Shown here: positions 35,096 to 44,722 of the stretch, in pieces
Layout of the letters: the number at the start of each line of letters is the position of its first letter
Numbering within the stretch: the first letter of the stretch is position 1
Assembly (NCBI RefSeq): GCF_029543155.1
Contig: NZ_JARQXA010000005.1
Span: 310,001-374,000, forward strand
Source: Sphingomonas sp. HITSZ_GF
GTDB lineage: Bacteria; Pseudomonadota; Alphaproteobacteria; Sphingomonadales; Sphingomonadaceae
Length of the DNA stretch: 64,000 nucleotides
Direction: 5' to 3'
The notes under the pieces: model-generated
What the model was told of the DNA's origin: nothing
Seen by the model: only the letters and a program-made list of their open reading frames with translations
Database searches by the model: none
Program-made: the position numbers and the translations under genes

Positions 35096-38000
35096 ATGAA
35101 GAGCTTGAGGCGTACGCCTATACTTGCGCGCTCCGCATCCATCATCGCTGTCGCTGCCGGGCTTGCGCTGCCCAGCCTTGCCCATGCGCAAGCCGACAAC
35201 GCTGTCAGCGCAGCCCAGACCGCGGACAGCGGCGGCGGCCAGGACGTCCAGGACGACAATGCCATCGTCGTCACCGGCATCCGCGCCAGCCTCGAGCGCT
35301 CGATCCAGATCAAGCGCGAGGCGCCGGGCATCGTCGATGCGATCTCCGCGGAGGACATCGGCAAGTTCCCCGACACCAACCTGGCCGAATCGCTGCAGCG
35401 CATCCCGGGCGTGTCGATCAACCGCACCAACGGCGAAGGCTCGCAGGTCACCGTGCGCGGCTTCGGCCCGACCTACAACATGGTCACGCTGAACGGCCGC
35501 CAGCTCGCCACCGCAGCCGTGTCCGTGGTCGGCGGCGACCAGAATGCCGACGGTTCGCAGGGCACCAGCCGCTCGTTCGACTTCTCGAACCTCGCCACCG
35601 AAGGCGTGCGCACGCTCGAAGTCTATAAGACCGGGCGCGCGGCGGTCCCGTCGGGCGGCATCGGCGCGACGATCAACGTCGTCTCGCGCCGCCCGCTCGA
35701 CGACGGCAAGCCAGGCTTCAACGGCAGCATCGGCGCCAAGGCGGTCTATGACACCAGCGTCGATGGCTGCCTCGACTGCGGCTCCAAGGTCACCCCCGAA
35801 GTCTCGGGCGTGCTGAGCTGGGCCGATCCGGACGAGCGCTTCGGCGTGATGCTGTTCGGCAGCTACCAGAAGCGCAACTACACGTCGATCGCGGCAACGT
35901 CGAACAACTGGAACATCATCCCCTACAGCACCTTCCTGACCGGCGGCTTCGCCCGTTCGGGCGGCGCCTGCCCGACCTCGACCCCGGGACCGAACTGCAC
36001 CGTGGTCAACAACGCGCCGAGCAACCCGAACCAGCTCGTCGCGATCCCGAACGACAGCCGCTATCACTATGCCGAGGGCACGCGCGAGCGCATCAACGGC
36101 CAGGCGGTGGTGCAGTTCAGGCCCACCGACTCGCTGACGATCACCGCCGACGCGCTCTATGCGCAGAACAAGCAGAAGGAGACCCGTTCGGACCTCTCCA
36201 ACTGGTTCAGCCGGCCGTTCGACGTGGTGACCTTCGACGGCAACACCACCGTCGCCACCGCGCAATATCTGCACGAGACGATCAACGGCCAGAAGGACGA
36301 AGGCTTCGAGGCCCAGTCGCGCGCGCAGAAGGGCAAGCTCGAGGACTATGGCCTCAACCTCGAATGGGAGATGGCCAGCAATTTCTCGCTGAAGCTCGAC
36401 GGCCATATCTCGACCTCGGCGAGCACGCCGGACAATGCGAACGGCAATTCGTCGACGCTGGTCGGCATGGGCGCCAATGTCGTCGCGGCGCATTCGGTCG
36501 ACTTCTCCAACGGCATCCCGCAGCAGGACATCACGCTGGGCGCGAGCGGCCCGCTCGACGTCAACGATGTCGGCTCGCAGGTCGGCCGCACCTTCCGCTC
36601 GACGCAGCGCCAGAAGGTGAAGGAGCTGCGTGCGGACTTCGGCTGGGATCTGGGCGGCGAGAGCCGCTTCGACTTCGGCGGCAACTACCGCACCACCGAC
36701 ATGCACCAGACCTTCCTCGCCACCCAGCAGACGCTGGGCGACTGGGGCATCACCAGCCCGGGCGACGTGAACACGCTGGCGCCGGGGGCGCTCACGGCCT
36801 TCTGCCTCGAGTGCAAATTCTCGAAGTTCAATCCGGGCGGCGATCCCGAATCGCAGCTCGCCTTCCGCGGCGTGGCATCGGACCTCTATTCGATCCTCTC
36901 GCCCTATTATGCGAGCCGCGGCAACGCGGTGGGCATCACCAGCAAGCAGGACAACCGGGTCAAGGAAGAGATCTGGGCGGCCTATGGCCAGCTGACCTGG
37001 AAGGGTGAGCTGGGCGGCGCGCCGGCACGGCTCGTCGCGGGCGTCCGCTACGAGCACACCAAGTCTTCGACCACGTCGCTCGAAGCGATCCCGGCGGGCA
37101 TCGCCTGGGTTTCGGACAACGACTTCACCGTGTCGATCTCGAACGCCACCCAGTTCGTGAGCGACGGCGGCAGCTACGACAACATCCTGCCGCAGGTCGA
37201 TTTCCAGGTGGAATTCGCCAAGAACGTCGTCGGCCGCCTGTCGTACAGCCGGACGATCGCCCGGGCGAACTACAACAACCTCTATACCTCCACCACGGTG
37301 GGCGGCCCGTCGCGGCCGATCTACAATGGCGGCATCCCCACCGGCACCACCGGCAACGCCCGGCTGAAGCCGCTCGAATCGGACAATTTCGACGCCTCGC
37401 TGGAATGGTATTTCAAGCCGGACAGCTATGTGTCGGTGGCGTTCTTCGACAAGCGGGTGCGCAACTTCATCGGCAACGGCCAGTTCACCTCGCCGCTGTT
37501 CGGCCTTCGGGATCCGAGCTCGGGCGCGGCGGGCAGCCGTTCGGGCAGCGCCCGCGCCGCGATCACCGGACTGGGCGCCGATACCAGCGACGCCAACCTG
37601 TTCGTGATGTCGGCGCTGATCCAGGCCACCGGCTCGGTCGCCGCCGCCACTGCGACCTTCGCGGCGAACTACAACCCGGTGACCCGCCAGCTGAACGACG
37701 CCTTCGTCCAGCAGATCAACAACACCTATGACCTGCAGGGCATCGCCAGCGATCCGCTCTACCAGTTCCAGGTGACGCGCCCGATCAACAACAAGGACGC
37801 GGAGATCTATGGCGTCGAACTGGCCGGCCAGTATTTCCTCGGCAATACCGGCTTCGGCATCGCGGCGGCCTATACGCTGGTGCGCGGCGACGTCGGCTTC
37901 AACCTGGGGGCCGATCCTTCGCAGGATCAGTTCGCGCTGCTCGGCCTCTCGGACACGTTCAGCGGCACGCTGATCTACGAGAAGCACGGCATCTCGGCAC

Positions 38001-38257
38001 GCGTGGCCTATAACTGGCGCGACAAGTTCCTCTCGGGGATCAACCGCCAGGACTCGCGCAACCCCGAGTTCACCGCGCCGTTCGGCCAGCTCGATGCATC
38101 GATCAGCTACGAGATCACGCCGAACATCGCGATCACGCTCGAAGGCATCAACCTCACCGAGACCGCGGTGCGGACCTATGCCCGCGACGAGAAGCAGCTC
38201 TGGTACGCGCAGGAGCTCGACCGGCGCTTCCTGCTCGGCGCGCGCTTCAAGTTCTGA
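35096..38257 (+). CDS. TonB-dependent receptor (TBDR B)
   Basis: A 1053-residue outer-membrane receptor. Signal peptide to about ALPSLAHAQA, TonB-box region NAIVVTGIRASLE, plug with SAEDIGKFPDTNLAESLQR and IPGVSINR, then a barrel ending RFLLGARFKF. It belongs to the same carbohydrate-type subgroup as TBDRs A and C. GAGGAGGGG lies before the ATG. Downstream, after a 256-base gap with a compound repeat, come SapC, a cupin-like protein and a halogenase, a gene set repeatedly found with this TBDR subgroup. The ligand is not shown by the sequence. Confidence 0.93.
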   Translation: MKSLRRTPILARSASIIAVAAGLALPSLAHAQADNAVSAAQTADSGGGQDVQDDNAIVVTGIRASLERSIQIKREAPGIVDAISAEDIGKFPDTNLAESLQRIPGVSINRTNGEGSQVTVRGFGPTYNMVTLNGRQLATAAVSVVGGDQNADGSQGTSRSFDFSNLATEGVRTLEVYKTGRAAVPSGGIGATINVVSRRPLDDGKPGFNGSIGAKAVYDTSVDGCLDCGSKVTPEVSGVLSWADPDERFGVMLFGSYQKRNYTSIAATSNNWNIIPYSTFLTGGFARSGGACPTSTPGPNCTVVNNAPSNPNQLVAIPNDSRYHYAEGTRERINGQAVVQFRPTDSLTITADALYAQNKQKETRSDLSNWFSRPFDVVTFDGNTTVATAQYLHETINGQKDEGFEAQSRAQKGKLEDYGLNLEWEMASNFSLKLDGHISTSASTPDNANGNSSTLVGMGANVVAAHSVDFSNGIPQQDITLGASGPLDVNDVGSQVGRTFRSTQRQKVKELRADFGWDLGGESRFDFGGNYRTTDMHQTFLATQQTLGDWGITSPGDVNTLAPGALTAFCLECKFSKFNPGGDPESQLAFRGVASDLYSILSPYYASRGNAVGITSKQDNRVKEEIWAAYGQLTWKGELGGAPARLVAGVRYEHTKSSTTSLEAIPAGIAWVSDNDFTVSISNATQFVSDGGSYDNILPQVDFQVEFAKNVVGRLSYSRTIARANYNNLYTSTTVGGPSRPIYNGGIPTGTTGNARLKPLESDNFDASLEWYFKPDSYVSVAFFDKRVRNFIGNGQFTSPLFGLRDPSSGAAGSRSGSARAAITGLGADTSDANLFVMSALIQATGSVAAATATFAANYNPVTRQLNDAFVQQINNTYDLQGIASDPLYQFQVTRPINNKDAEIYGVELAGQYFLGNTGFGIAAAYTLVRGDVGFNLGADPSQDQFALLGLSDTFSGTLIYEKHGISARVAYNWRDKFLSGINRQDSRNPEFTAPFGQLDASISYEITPNIAITLEGINLTETAVRTYARDEKQLWYAQELDRRFLLGARFKF

Positions 38258-38284
38258 GGCAATCGCGGCGGGGCCGCCCTGCTC

Positions 38285-38405
38285 TTCTCCCTCTCCCCTC
38301 CGGGGAGAGGGTCGGGGAGAGGGGCCTATCGAGAGGACATCGCACTGCCCCTCTCCCGGCTCGGCTTCGCCTCGCCACCCTCTCCCCGATGGGGAGAGAG
38401 AGATA
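38285..38405. repeat. Compound GC-rich inverted repeat
   Basis: Local hairpin CCCTCTCCCC/GGGGAGAGGG (38289-38311), then GTCGGGGAGAGGGGCCTATC, and a mirrored half ending CACCCTCTCCCCGATGGGGA (near 38377-38396). Middle words GGGGCCTATC and ACTGCCCC are shared with 13033-13137. It lies between TBDR B and SapC and could attenuate transcription, lowering expression of the downstream three genes. Confidence 0.75.
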
Positions 38406-38513
38406 TAAAGGGGGACTGGGGGCTGCCGCCATGCGCGGCGGCCCCTTTTCTCTCCGAGTTGAGGCCCGCGGCGCTTTGCGCCATGCTGGCCGCCCGAAAG
38501 CTGGACGCCCCGA

Positions 38514-39215
38514 ATGACCCGACCGGTCGCCCTCGACAATGTCGCCCATGCCGATCTGCGCGTCGCGCTGCGCCACGGCGCCGCCTATGGCGACGCGGTC
38601 AACCAGGCGCTGCTCTTCCCCACCGAATTCGCCGAGGCGCAGCGCGATTTCCCGATCCTGTTCCGCCGCGATCCCGCCGAGGGGCTCCAGGCGATTGCCC
38701 TGCTCGGGCTCGACCGCGACGAGAACCTGTTCCTCGACGGCGATCGCTGGACCAGCCGGCACGTGCCCCTGAGCCTGCAGCGCGGCCCCTTCCTGATCGG
38801 GCTCAACCCGGACGGCAGCGCGCCAGTGATCCAGATCGATCTCGACGACCCCCGCGTCGATGCCGCGGACGGCGAGCCGCTGTTCCTGCCGCATGGCGGG
38901 CAGGGCCGCTATCTCGACCATGTCGGCAAGATCCTCGCCGCCATCCATGTCGGCATGAGTGACGCGCCGCCGATGTACGCCGCGTTCGATGCACTGGGGC
39001 TGATCCAGCCGATGGCGCTGGAGCTGCTGCTCGACGACGAGCGCCGCTATGTGATCCGCGATCACGAAGTGCTGTCGGCCGAGAAGCTCGCCGCGCTCGG
39101 CCCGGATGCGCTCGACCAGCTCAACCGCGCCGGGCATCTGGGCACCGCCTTCCTGCTCGCCGCGTCGCTGGGCAACATGGCGCGGCTGATCGAGCGCAAG
39201 AACCGCGCGGGATGA
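38514..39215 (+). CDS. SapC-family protein
   Basis: A 233-residue SapC-like protein. Recognisable parts are HGAAYGDAVNQALLFPTEFAE without a signal sequence, FPILFRRD, ALLGLDRDENLFLD and VPLSLQRGPFLIGLN. The family name comes from a Campylobacter S-layer locus, but members beside TBDRs in Alpha- and Gammaproteobacteria have no proven function. Its TGA overlaps the ATG of the cupin-like gene by four bases, so SapC, cupin and halogenase are made together. Confidence 0.9.
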   Translation: MTRPVALDNVAHADLRVALRHGAAYGDAVNQALLFPTEFAEAQRDFPILFRRDPAEGLQAIALLGLDRDENLFLDGDRWTSRHVPLSLQRGPFLIGLNPDGSAPVIQIDLDDPRVDAADGEPLFLPHGGQGRYLDHVGKILAAIHVGMSDAPPMYAAFDALGLIQPMALELLLDDERRYVIRDHEVLSAEKLAALGPDALDQLNRAGHLGTAFLLAASLGNMARLIERKNRAG

Positions 39216-40249
39216 ACGCCGTCGTTCAGGACGCGCCGCGGGTGCGCGAGCTGCACGGCATCGCGCCCGATGCCATCCCCTATGCCGAACTGCTGGCCGC
39301 GCAGGCGCCGGTGATCCTGCGCGGCGTGGCGCGGGACTGGCCGCTGATCGTTGCCGCGCGCGAGAGCGACGAAGCCGCGATCGCCTATCTGGAGCGCTTC
39401 GATGCCGGCCAGCCGGTGGTGGGCTTCACCGGGCCGCCCGAGATCGAGGGGCGCTTCCACTACAATGCCGATCTGACCGGCTTCAATTTCAAGGGCGGCC
39501 GCGCCGGGCTTACCGACCTGCTCGAGCGGATCCGCGCGAGCCTGGACGTGCCTGCCGCCGACAGCGTCTATATCGGCTCGACCGATCTCGACCGCTACCT
39601 GCCCGGCTTCCGCGCGGAGAACGACCTGCCGCTCGCCGATCCGATGTTCGCGCACGGCGTGCTCGCCAGCATCTGGATCGGCACCCGCACCACCGCGCAG
39701 GCGCATCACGACATGTCGCACAATATGGCGGTGTGCGCGGCGGGGCGGCGGCGCTTCACGCTGTTTCCCCCCGACCAGGTCGCGAACCTCTATCCCGGCC
39801 CGCTGGAGCCGACGCCCGGCGGCCAGGTGATCTCGATGGTCGATTTTGCTGCACCCGATCCGGTGCAGCATCCGCGCTTCCGCGATGCGCTGGCGGCGGC
39901 ACAGGTGGCCGAGCTGGAGCCCGGCGACCTGCTCTTCTACCCTGCCCTGTGGTGGCATCATGTCGAGGCGCTCGAGCGCTTCAATATACTGGTCAACTAT
40001 TGGTGGAACGAGGCGCCGGCGTTTCTCGACACGCCGCAGACCACGCTGCTCCACGCCATGCTGAGCCTGCGCGACCGTCCCGATGCCGAGAAGGCGGCGT
40101 GGAAGGCGATGTTCGACTATTATGTCTTCGGCCCCGCCGGCCAGGCGGCGGCGCACCTGCCGGACCATGCGCAGGGGCCGCTCGCGCCGATCGACGCCCT
40201 GTCGGCCAGGCGGCTGCGCGCGCAGATCATCAACAAGCTCAATCGCTAG
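39212..40249 (+). CDS. Cupin-like (JmjC-type) oxygenase-fold protein
   Basis: A 345-residue protein of the cupin_8/JmjC-like group. APVILRGVARDWPLI at the N-terminus and TTAQAHHDMSHNMAVCAAG (about 152-170) fit the family's metal-binding strand, where HxD and a later histidine (LWWHHVEAL) would bind Fe(II). Relatives hydroxylate proteins or small molecules with 2-oxoglutarate. The order SapC-cupin-halogenase with ATGA coupling suggests the products act in sequence on a compound taken up by TBDR B, which is inference. Confidence 0.88.
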   Translation: MNAVVQDAPRVRELHGIAPDAIPYAELLAAQAPVILRGVARDWPLIVAARESDEAAIAYLERFDAGQPVVGFTGPPEIEGRFHYNADLTGFNFKGGRAGLTDLLERIRASLDVPAADSVYIGSTDLDRYLPGFRAENDLPLADPMFAHGVLASIWIGTRTTAQAHHDMSHNMAVCAAGRRRFTLFPPDQVANLYPGPLEPTPGGQVISMVDFAAPDPVQHPRFRDALAAAQVAELEPGDLLFYPALWWHHVEALERFNILVNYWWNEAPAFLDTPQTTLLHAMLSLRDRPDAEKAAWKAMFDYYVFGPAGQAAAHLPDHAQGPLAPIDALSARRLRAQIINKLNR

Positions 40250-40259
40250 GAGGGGGAAG

Positions 40260-41741
40260 ATGGAGCAGGCACCGGTGCGGCGCGTCGTCATCGCGGGCGG
40301 CGGCACCGCGGGCTGGATCGCGGCGGCGGCGCTCGCCAAGCTGCTCGGGCCGCTGCTCGAGATTACGCTGGTCGAGAGCGACGAGATCGGCACGATCGGC
40401 GTGGGCGAAAGCACCATCCCCACCGCGCGCACCTTCCACCAGCTGCTCGGCATCGACGAGAAGGCGTTCCTGCGTGAGACACAGTCGACCTTCAAGCTGG
40501 GCATCCTGTTCGAGGACTGGGCGCGCCAGGGCGACCGCTACATCCACAGCTTCGGCCAGATCGGCAAATCGACCTGGATGGGCGACTTCCACCATTTCTG
40601 GCTGCACGCCCGCGACGAAGGCTGGGGCGGCGAGCTGGGCGACTATTGCTTCGAGCTGCAGGCAGCGAAGGCCGGTCGCTTCGCGATCCCTGAACAGGGG
40701 CACATCAACTATGCCTATCACCTCGATGCCGGGCTATACGCGCGCTTCCTGCGCGGCTTCGCCGAGCCGCTGGGCGTTCGCCGGATCGAGGGCAAGATCG
40801 ACGCGGTCGAGCAGCACCCGGAGACAGGCTTCGTCACTGCGCTCAAGCTTGCCTCGGGCGCGCGGATCGAAGGCGACCTGTTCCTCGACTGCACCGGCTT
40901 CCGCGGGCTGCTGATCGAGCAGACGCTGGCGGCAGGCTATGAGGAATGGGGGCATTGGCTGCCCACCGACAGCGCGATCGCGGTGCAGACGGAATCGATG
41001 GGCCCGGCCGTACCTTACACGCGCGCTGCGGCGCATCAGGCCGGCTGGCAATGGCGCATCCCGCTCCAGCACCGCGTGGGCAACGGGCTGGTCTATGCGC
41101 AGCATCATCTCGACGACGACGGCGCCCGCGCACTGCTCGACAGCCGGATCGAAGGCGCAAAGCTGATCGAGCCGCGGATCATCCGCTTCAAGGCCGGGCG
41201 CCGGCGCAAGGTGTGGGACAGGAACGTGGTCGCACTCGGGCTGGCCAGCGGCTTTGTCGAGCCGCTGGAATCGACCAGCATCCACCTGATCATGATCGCG
41301 ATCACCCGGCTGGTGCAGCTCTTCCCGTTCGGCGGCGTGGGCGAAGGCGTCGCCGAACGCTTCAACGCGCTCAGCCGTACCGAGATCGAGAAGATCCGCG
41401 ACTTCATCATCCTCCATTATCACCTGAACCAGCGCGAGGACGGCAGCTTCTGGGACCAGTGCCGGACGATGGAAATCCCGGATACCCTCGCGGAACGCAT
41501 AGCGGCGTTCCGCGACGGCGCGATCGCCTGGCAGGCCTCGGACGACCTGTTCCGCGTCGATTCCTGGGTGCAGGTGATGCTCGGCCAGCGGCTCGAGCCG
41601 AGGAGCCACCACCATATGGGCCGGATGATCGTGGAGGGCGAGCTGCAGGAGGCGCTCGGCCGCCTCAAGTCCGACATCGCCGGGACGGTGGCGCAGATGC
41701 CGGCGCACCAGGCCTTTCTGGAGCGCTACGTCACCGGCTGA
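40260..41741 (+). CDS. Tryptophan-halogenase-family flavoprotein
   Basis: A 493-residue FADH2-dependent halogenase homologue. GGGTAGW (13-19) binds FAD; Lys79 (QSTFK) and Glu337 (FVEPLESTS) match the catalytic lysine and glutamate of PrnA/RebH; GWQWRIP is a complete WxWxIP signature. AGGAGGGGGA lies just before the ATG at 40260, ten bases after the cupin-like gene. It has the full set of catalytic residues, so a real halogenase or flavin oxygenase reaction is plausible. It is convergent with TBDR C across a strong palindrome. Confidence 0.92.
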   Translation: MEQAPVRRVVIAGGGTAGWIAAAALAKLLGPLLEITLVESDEIGTIGVGESTIPTARTFHQLLGIDEKAFLRETQSTFKLGILFEDWARQGDRYIHSFGQIGKSTWMGDFHHFWLHARDEGWGGELGDYCFELQAAKAGRFAIPEQGHINYAYHLDAGLYARFLRGFAEPLGVRRIEGKIDAVEQHPETGFVTALKLASGARIEGDLFLDCTGFRGLLIEQTLAAGYEEWGHWLPTDSAIAVQTESMGPAVPYTRAAAHQAGWQWRIPLQHRVGNGLVYAQHHLDDDGARALLDSRIEGAKLIEPRIIRFKAGRRRKVWDRNVVALGLASGFVEPLESTSIHLIMIAITRLVQLFPFGGVGEGVAERFNALSRTEIEKIRDFIILHYHLNQREDGSFWDQCRTMEIPDTLAERIAAFRDGAIAWQASDDLFRVDSWVQVMLGQRLEPRSHHHMGRMIVEGELQEALGRLKSDIAGTVAQMPAHQAFLERYVTG

Positions 41742-41782
41742 CCGACGCCAGGGCTACGCCCCTCCGGGAACCGGACGAAAGA

Positions 41783-41814
41783 GGCGCTGCCCGCGGCATG
41801 CCGCGTGCAGCGCC
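41783..41814. terminator. Bidirectional terminator between halogenase and TBDR C
   Basis: A 32-base near-perfect palindrome: GGCGCTGC (41783-41790), inner palindrome CGCGGCATGCCGCG (41792-41805) and GCAGCGCC (41807-41814), with a single C/T mismatch. It lies between two convergent genes. Confidence 0.7.
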
Positions 41815-41848
41815 AGGAAACCGACGGGGAGCCGGTTTTCGGTAAGCG

Positions 41849-44599
41849 TCAGAAGCGGAAGCGAACGCCCAGGCGATAGACCGTCTCGAGGTAGCGGACC
41901 TGCGCGGCATAGGTGTCGCCCGCTGCGTTGAACGCGCGGTAGGTGCGCTGCTGCGATCCCAGCAGATTGGCGACGCTGAAGTTCAGCGACACGAAGTCCG
42001 TGGGATTGAGCGAGCCCGAGAAGTCCAGCGTGCCGCGGCCCTTCTCGACGGTGGGCAGCGTGAGCTGCGTGGTCACCGCGGGATCGGTCACGACGCCATA
42101 GGTCTGGAAGCTGGAGCGGTAATTGTACGAGAGGCGCAGCGACAGCGGCTTGCTGTCATAGAAGAACTGCGCGTTGGCGAGGTGCGAAGACACGCCGCTG
42201 AGCGGCTGGATGCCGGGCAGCGTCGCCGCCGCGCTCGGCGACAGCTCCGAACCATGGTCGAGATAGGTGTAGTTCGCCAGCACGCCGAAATTCTGCATCC
42301 ACTGCGGCAGCGACGGGATCTTGAAGAAGGTGCGGAAGCCCGCCTCGATGCCTTGGATATAGCCCTTCTGGCCGTTCTCCGGGCGATCGACGCGCAGCGG
42401 CCCGAGGTCCGGATCGTTGAGGAAGACCGTGGCGTTGTTGATGAAGCCGACCACGTCGCGGCGGAACACCTGCACCGTCGCCGAGCCCGAGCGCGAGAAA
42501 TAATATTCGAGCGAGGCGTCGTAGTTAGTCGATTCGACCGGCTGCAGGTCCGGGTTGCCGCCGCTCGCGGTGCGGTAGTTGCACACCGGCGGAGTCACGC
42601 TGTTGTCGCAGGCCAGCGTCGCGTTGATCGTCAGCGTCGGGTTCAGCGAGCCGAAGGCCGGGCGCGTGCGCGTCTTGGTGAAGGAGAAGCGCGCCTGTAG
42701 CTGGCGCGACAGCTTCAGCCGGGCGCTGACATTGGGCAGATAGTCGAGATAGTCGTTGGTCTTGGCATAGGGCGTGCCGGCGCCGCTGCCGATCTTCAGC
42801 GTGCCGCTGATGTCGTTGGTGGTGCGCACGACGCGCAGGCCGATCTGGCCGTCGAGCTGCATCGATCCGATCGGGAACTTGTAGTGTGTCTGGAGATAGG
42901 CAGCGTAGGACTTCTCGTTCGCGCTATAGACCCAGTCGAGCTTGGGATAGCCCGCCGGCTGGCCCACCAGCATGCGCAGATAGTCCGCATTGTGGATGAT
43001 GCTCTGGCGGGTCGGCGTGATCCAGGTGCGCGGATGCACCGTCGGATCGCCGTCGAAGCCGATCATCGACATGTGGAAGTCGAGCGGCAGGTTCACATAC
43101 TGGATGCGCGGATCGGTCGCGCCGAGCACCGGCGTGCGGTTCTCCGCGGGATCGTTGTACGAATCGGAGTCGCGGTTGCTGTAGCGAACGCCCGCCTGCA
43201 GCCGATCGAAGATGCCGAAGTCGATCGGCAGGTCCGCGTCGAGCCGGCCCTGGAAGCTCTTGCCATGGTTGTCGGCGCCGTTCTCGGCGAAGTTGAGCAT
43301 GCGCCACGACGACAGGCTGGCCAGGTCGATGTCGGTCACATAGGCCGAGGCACCGCCGCCGCCCGACTGGTCGTCGAAGTTGAAGACGCGCGTGCCGAGC
43401 GAGTTGGTGAAGATGTTGAACTGCATGTTGCGGTTCCAGTTGCGCGAATCGGTGAGCGCAACGTCGCCGGTGATGCGGCCGCCGCCGGGCACCTTCCAGA
43501 TGAAGCCGGTGCCGCCCTGATAGGTGTCGGTCTTGTTCCACTGGGCGACCTGGTAGCCGGTGATGCCGTTGCCCGCGCCGCGCATCGTCATCTGGCAGAC
43601 CAGGGTCGTGCTGTTGGGGCACATGGTGACGTCGTACAGCGGCGCGTTGCTGCCGGTATCGAAGTGCAGCGCGCTCGATTCACCCGCCGCGCGGAAGCCC
43701 TGGAACAGGAAGTCGGCATAGAATTCCAGGCTCGAGCTCGGGCGCCACTGGAGCGCCGCCGCCGCCGAGGGGCGGAAGCGGTTCGAGCTCGGATACTGGA
43801 ACGAGACGCGGGTCGGGTAGCGGACGTTCGGATAGTTCGACACGCCGCCCACCACGACGTTCGCCGCATGCCGCAGGATCTGCGTGTTGTTGTCACGATA
43901 GGAATCGACGAACTTGTTGTCGGTGTAGCTGCCCTCGACCAGGATGCCGATCTCGCCGATCCCGGTCTGCCAGCGGTTGCTGATCAGCAGGTTGGCGTCG
44001 ATGCCGAACTCCTGCGACTGCTGCCAGTGCAGCCCGGTGATGCCGCCGACGATGCGCGAGCCTTTGAAGTCGAACGGCTTGTGCGACTTCACATCGATCT
44101 CGCCGGCGATGCCGGCTTCGACCAGGTTGGCGCCCGCGGTCTTGAACACGTCGAAGCGCGAGACCGACGATGCCGGGAAATCCTGCAGCGCGACGTTGCG
44201 GCCCTCTGCGGTGAAAATCTCGCGGCCGTTATAGGTGGTGGTGATGTCGGGCAGGCCGCGCAGGCGAACGCCGCCGGCCTCGCCGTTCAGGCGGTCGACC
44301 TGCACGCCGGTGATGCGCGCGAGCGATTCGGCGCCGGTGGAATCGGGAAGCTTGCCGATATCCTCCGCGACCAGCGAATCGACGATGTCGTCGGAATCCT
44401 TCTTGATCGCCTGCGCGGTCTCGAGGCTGGCGCGGAAGCCGCTGACGATGATCTCGGTCGGATCGGTGGATTCTTCTTCCTGCGCCACCGGCACGGTCGT
44501 CGGCGCCGGCGTCGCAGTCTGCGCCGCGGCGACACCCGGAACCGCCATCAGTGCAAAGGCCGAAGCCGAAACCAACCAACGAGAATTGCAGCGAACCAT
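41849..44599 (-). CDS. TonB-dependent receptor (TBDR C)
   Basis: A 916-residue receptor. GGGAGGGGAAG precedes the ATG at 44599, giving a signal peptide that ends near PGVAAAQ. TonB-box region TEIIVSGFRASLE, plug with VAEDIGKLPDSTGAESLAR, then a barrel ending YRLGVRFRF. It is a member of the carbohydrate-type subgroup. A TTGGCCTGAC site 68 bases upstream matches two sites in the divergent promoter at 46.6 kb, which links the receptor to the GntR regulator and glycosidases next to it. The likely ligand is an oligosaccharide from a glucuronic acid-bearing polysaccharide. Confidence 0.92.
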   Translation of the reverse strand: MVRCNSRWLVSASAFALMAVPGVAAAQTATPAPTTVPVAQEEESTDPTEIIVSGFRASLETAQAIKKDSDDIVDSLVAEDIGKLPDSTGAESLARITGVQVDRLNGEAGGVRLRGLPDITTTYNGREIFTAEGRNVALQDFPASSVSRFDVFKTAGANLVEAGIAGEIDVKSHKPFDFKGSRIVGGITGLHWQQSQEFGIDANLLISNRWQTGIGEIGILVEGSYTDNKFVDSYRDNNTQILRHAANVVVGGVSNYPNVRYPTRVSFQYPSSNRFRPSAAAALQWRPSSSLEFYADFLFQGFRAAGESSALHFDTGSNAPLYDVTMCPNSTTLVCQMTMRGAGNGITGYQVAQWNKTDTYQGGTGFIWKVPGGGRITGDVALTDSRNWNRNMQFNIFTNSLGTRVFNFDDQSGGGGASAYVTDIDLASLSSWRMLNFAENGADNHGKSFQGRLDADLPIDFGIFDRLQAGVRYSNRDSDSYNDPAENRTPVLGATDPRIQYVNLPLDFHMSMIGFDGDPTVHPRTWITPTRQSIIHNADYLRMLVGQPAGYPKLDWVYSANEKSYAAYLQTHYKFPIGSMQLDGQIGLRVVRTTNDISGTLKIGSGAGTPYAKTNDYLDYLPNVSARLKLSRQLQARFSFTKTRTRPAFGSLNPTLTINATLACDNSVTPPVCNYRTASGGNPDLQPVESTNYDASLEYYFSRSGSATVQVFRRDVVGFINNATVFLNDPDLGPLRVDRPENGQKGYIQGIEAGFRTFFKIPSLPQWMQNFGVLANYTYLDHGSELSPSAAATLPGIQPLSGVSSHLANAQFFYDSKPLSLRLSYNYRSSFQTYGVVTDPAVTTQLTLPTVEKGRGTLDFSGSLNPTDFVSLNFSVANLLGSQQRTYRAFNAAGDTYAAQVRYLETVYRLGVRFRF

Positions 44600-44666
44600 T
44601 CTTCCCCTCCCATTTCGTCCGAGTTTTGCCACTCGGGGCTTATCTATCCGAATTATCATACTAAAA

Positions 44667-44679
44667 TTGGCCTGACAAT
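44667..44679. promoter_or_regulatory. GntR operator candidate upstream of TBDR C
   Basis: TTGGCCTGACAAT matches TTGGCCTGACCAA at 46667-46679 in 11 of 13 positions. It lies between the GntR gene and the TBDR C start, on the side from which TBDR C is transcribed. Confidence 0.55.
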
Positions 44680-44722
44680 ATCAAGGCCGATGTCTGACCG
44701 ATTTCCGCGCAAGTACTTCATG

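Noticed and set aside
35024..38539. 1171-residue open frame opposite TBDR B
   Set aside because: Same cause; no recognisable domain and no ribosome site.
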